A stretch of 42,516 nucleotides of DNA, from contig CBFFZW010000035.1 in assembly GCA_965646445.1 (NCBI GenBank), positions 1 through 42,516 of the forward strand, written 5' to 3'. Made by a program: the position numbers and the translations under genes. Shown piece after piece: positions 41,249 to 42,516 of the stretch. Below the pieces are notes generated by a model. That model did not search any database. It saw only the letters and a program-made list of their open reading frames with translations, and had not been told where the DNA came from. Position 1 is the first letter of the stretch; every line of letters begins with the position of its first letter. The stretch comes from UBA11524 sp965646445 (GTDB lineage Bacteria; Bacillota; Clostridia; Christensenellales; Aristaeellaceae).

Positions 41249-41644
41249 ATGAAAGCAATTTACCTCGCTGTGCTGTACCGCAAGGAGAACGGCCATGGCT
41301 ATCATACCCGTGTTCCCGATCTGCCCGGCTGCGTCACCAGCGGCAGCGACCTGGCCGATGCCGTCCGCATGACAGCGGATGCGGCCCATGAATGGCTGTG
41401 CTGCGCCGAAGACTGCGGCGATCCGATCCCCAAACCCAGCAGCCCGGAAGCCATCCAGCTTGAACCCGGCGCGATCCAGACGCTGATTGAAGTGGATACC
41501 GACCTGCATCGCCGTATGACCGATACCCGCGCCGTGCGTAAAAACGTCTCCCTTCCTGCCTGGATGGCCACCCTGGCTGAACGCCGTGGCGTGAATTGTT
41601 CCCAGGTGCTTCAGGATGCTTTGACCGAACTTTTCGAACGATGA
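41249..41644 (+). CDS. hicB: HicB antitoxin
   Basis: A 131-aa antitoxin. The N-terminal HicB fold (MKAIYLAVLYRKENGHGYHT, VPDLPGCVTSGSDLADAV) is followed by a C-terminal ribbon-helix-helix-type DNA-binding part (RKNVSLPAWMATLAERRG then VNCSQVLQDALTEL). AAAAAGGAG lies 11 nt before ATG. It normally neutralises HicA and represses the operon. The partner toxin gene upstream is split, but hicB is intact and could still bind the palindrome in the promoter. Confidence 0.93.
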   Translation: MKAIYLAVLYRKENGHGYHTRVPDLPGCVTSGSDLADAVRMTADAAHEWLCCAEDCGDPIPKPSSPEAIQLEPGAIQTLIEVDTDLHRRMTDTRAVRKNVSLPAWMATLAERRGVNCSQVLQDALTELFER

Positions 41645-41662
41645 ACCATTTCGCTCCGCTTT

Positions 41663-41690
41663 CCGCCCTCTTGCCGAGGGCGGTCTTTTT
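41663..41690 (+). terminator. hicAB terminator
   Basis: CCGCCCTC-TTGCC-GAGGGCGG followed by TCTTTTT, 19 nt after the hicB stop. It ends where the convergent tail gene stops. Confidence 0.88.
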
Positions 41691-42330
41691 ATTCGTCTGA
41701 GCCTTTCTCCTGGGCAACCTCCTCCCGCCAGTCCTCCGCCCTCACATCCGGCCCCCAGACGGTGGTCTGCGCCACACACTTATACCGCTTGTCCCCCCAC
41801 ACCATCCATTCCCCGCGCTGGTAGGCGTCCTGGGCTCCCGTGGGGGCCTGCCAGGGCAGCGCATGCGCCGCATCCGTGGCATGATAAGGCGACCACAGCG
41901 CCGGGGTCTTGTCCGGCGACCAGTCGGGGTTGCCCGTGCTGTCGTGGGTCTGAGCGCAGCGGTAGGGCGCGCCGTCATAGGTGACAACCTCGCCCGCCTC
42001 GTGGGGCGCGGGCTTCCACGCCCTCAGCAGCGGGGCCAGGTCGATGACGTCGTTGACCGTGGTCGCCGTGTCCTCCGCCATCTGCCTCGCCTGACGGGCC
42101 AGTACCACGCCGATAGCCCGCATCGTCGATTTCGCCTGCCCCGGACTTGCGTCCGTCGCAGATACAGACCTGCGGAGCGCTACCGCGCTGTCCTCAACCG
42201 CCCATCCCAGGCATTCGCCTGTGCTGGGTGTCGGGGCGCAAGCCAAGGCTTGCATCCCCTCAGTCGGCCTTTGGCCTCCCTTGTCGGTCTTAGTCGGGCT
42301 TACGCCCTCCCTCAGTTCAGTTGCTTGCAT
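41689..42330 (-). CDS. Phage tail-type protein with chitin-binding-like modules, carrying an in-frame repeat insert
   Basis: A 213-aa protein. The native part appears to be MQATEL followed directly by MRAIGVVLARQARQMAEDTA. Residues about 117-213 hold two carbohydrate-binding (ChiC/CBM5-12-like) modules: APHEAGEVVTYDGAPYRCAQ with PDWSPDKTPALW, and AYQRGEWMVWGDKRYKCVAQ. Such proteins occur in tail or baseplate regions of Clostridia phages. Residues about 7-69 are encoded by the repeat at 42124-42312 and share GGQRPTEGMQA, ACAP.PSTG and LGWAV with the insert in the endolysin. The gene overlaps the end of the upstream gene by 14 nt. Confidence 0.78.
   Translation of the reverse strand: MQATELREGVSPTKTDKGGQRPTEGMQALACAPTPSTGECLGWAVEDSAVALRRSVSATDASPGQAKSTMRAIGVVLARQARQMAEDTATTVNDVIDLAPLLRAWKPAPHEAGEVVTYDGAPYRCAQTHDSTGNPDWSPDKTPALWSPYHATDAAHALPWQAPTGAQDAYQRGEWMVWGDKRYKCVAQTTVWGPDVRAEDWREEVAQEKGSDE
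42124..42312 (-). repeat. In-frame modular hairpin repeat inside the tail gene
   Basis: 189 bp (63 codons). On the plus strand: CCGGAC-TTGC-GTCCG, CTGCGGAGCGC-TACC-GCGCTGTCCTCAA, CGCCCATCCCAGGC-ATTC-GCCTG, GGGGCGCAAGCC, CAGTCGGCC-TTT-GGCCTCCCTTG and GTCGGGC-TTAC-GCCCTCCCTCAG. It lies right after codon 6 of the gene. Confidence 0.84.
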
Positions 42331-42516
42331 CCTTGATCCCTCCCATCAATGCCTCCAAGGCCGTTCGTAGCTCTGCGATCTGTTCCTCCGCCGTCGGGGT
42401 CGGCACAGGCGGCACATAGTCTCCGTCGATCTCTTCCCGCGTCCGCGCCTGTACCTCGCCGCCCGTCAGCTTGTACCGCGGGATACCCCGCTCATCCAGC
42501 AGCGGGCCGTCCAGGT
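42317..42516 (-). CDS. Partial phage structural protein (C-terminus)
   Basis: The minus-strand frame enters from the right edge of the window and ends at TGA (42319-42317) after at least 65 codons. Visible sequence includes LDERGIPRYKLTGGEVQART, REEIDGDYVPPVPTPTAEEQ and the final ALEALMGGIKDASN. Pro/Thr-rich with a helical end, as in small proteins between tail and lysis genes. No family assigned. Its stop overlaps the start of the next gene by 14 nt, and the overlap also contains the left edge of the repeat-bearing gene. Confidence 0.6.
   Translation of the reverse strand, partial: LDGPLLDERGIPRYKLTGGEVQARTREEIDGDYVPPVPTPTAEEQIAELRTALEALMGGIKDASN

Noticed and set aside
40494..41258. Long minus-strand ORF (254 codons) across the endolysin start and hicA
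   Set aside because: It is antisense to hicA and out of frame with the endolysin. Its openness comes from GC-rich repeats and the 81-bp duplication, and it has no family resemblance.
40076..42312. CRISPR array
   Set aside because: Repeats are modular palindromes inside genes, with no uniform repeat-spacer period and no cas genes.

Overview
The window comes from a GC-rich, low-complexity-repeat-laden chromosome that looks like a gut-type Clostridia (Bacillota) bacterium, perhaps near Christensenellales/Aristaeellaceae. That placement is an inference from gene content: YesM/YesN two-component systems with LplB/YtcP-type sugar ABC genes, heterodimeric ABC exporters, DUF3048 and DUF1292 proteins, a Spo0A-type DNA-binding domain, and AGGAGG ribosome binding sites. 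No rRNA or other strong taxonomic marker is present.

Layout. (1) 150-9684, plus strand: branched-chain amino acid genes ilvD, leuA, leuC, leuD, a VanZ-like membrane protein, leuB, a DUF815 AAA+ ATPase and ilvA, interrupted by hairpin-rich intergenic repeats. (2) 9.7-10.3 kb: a 620-bp gene-free stretch with three copies of one repeat and a bidirectional terminator. (3) 10308-14270, minus strand: a heterodimeric ABC exporter and a DUF4180 protein. (4) 14472-25342, plus strand: an orphan YesM sensor with a truncated LplB permease relic behind it, a small nucleotidyltransferase-like/HTH-S24 pair, then a complete sugar-uptake module (YesM sensor, YesN regulator, solute-binding protein, two permeases) with a stand-alone RarA C-terminal domain gene; a FAD oxidoreductase follows. 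(5) 27129-36952, minus strand: DUF2461, an extended ECF sigma factor, a DUF3048 lipoprotein, a polysaccharide deacetylase, DUF1292 genes including a RuvX-DUF1292 fusion, an M16 peptidase, pnp and rpsO. (6) Two tandem tRNA-Ser genes (UGA, GCU) at 37.2-37.4 kb. (7) 37600 to the end: one arm of a prophage or prophage remnant, mostly minus strand, with a solo Spo0A-type DNA-binding domain, a DNA methyltransferase, two holin-like membrane proteins, an NlpC/P60 endolysin, a tail-type protein with chitin-binding-like modules, and a plus-strand hicAB cassette.

The most interesting signal is in the prophage arm. Three related, modular hairpin repeats lie inside protein-coding genes. Two (258 and 189 bp) are inserted in frame in the endolysin and the tail protein, and so add about 86 and 63 residues. 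The third (about 103 bp) splits the HicA toxin gene while its HicB antitoxin, promoter and palindromic operator remain intact. Several of the repeat hairpins are closed by GNRA-type tetraloops when read on the strand of the phage genes. This looks like a family of gene-invading, translation-tolerant palindromic elements. A different family of hairpin arrays sits between the chromosomal genes.
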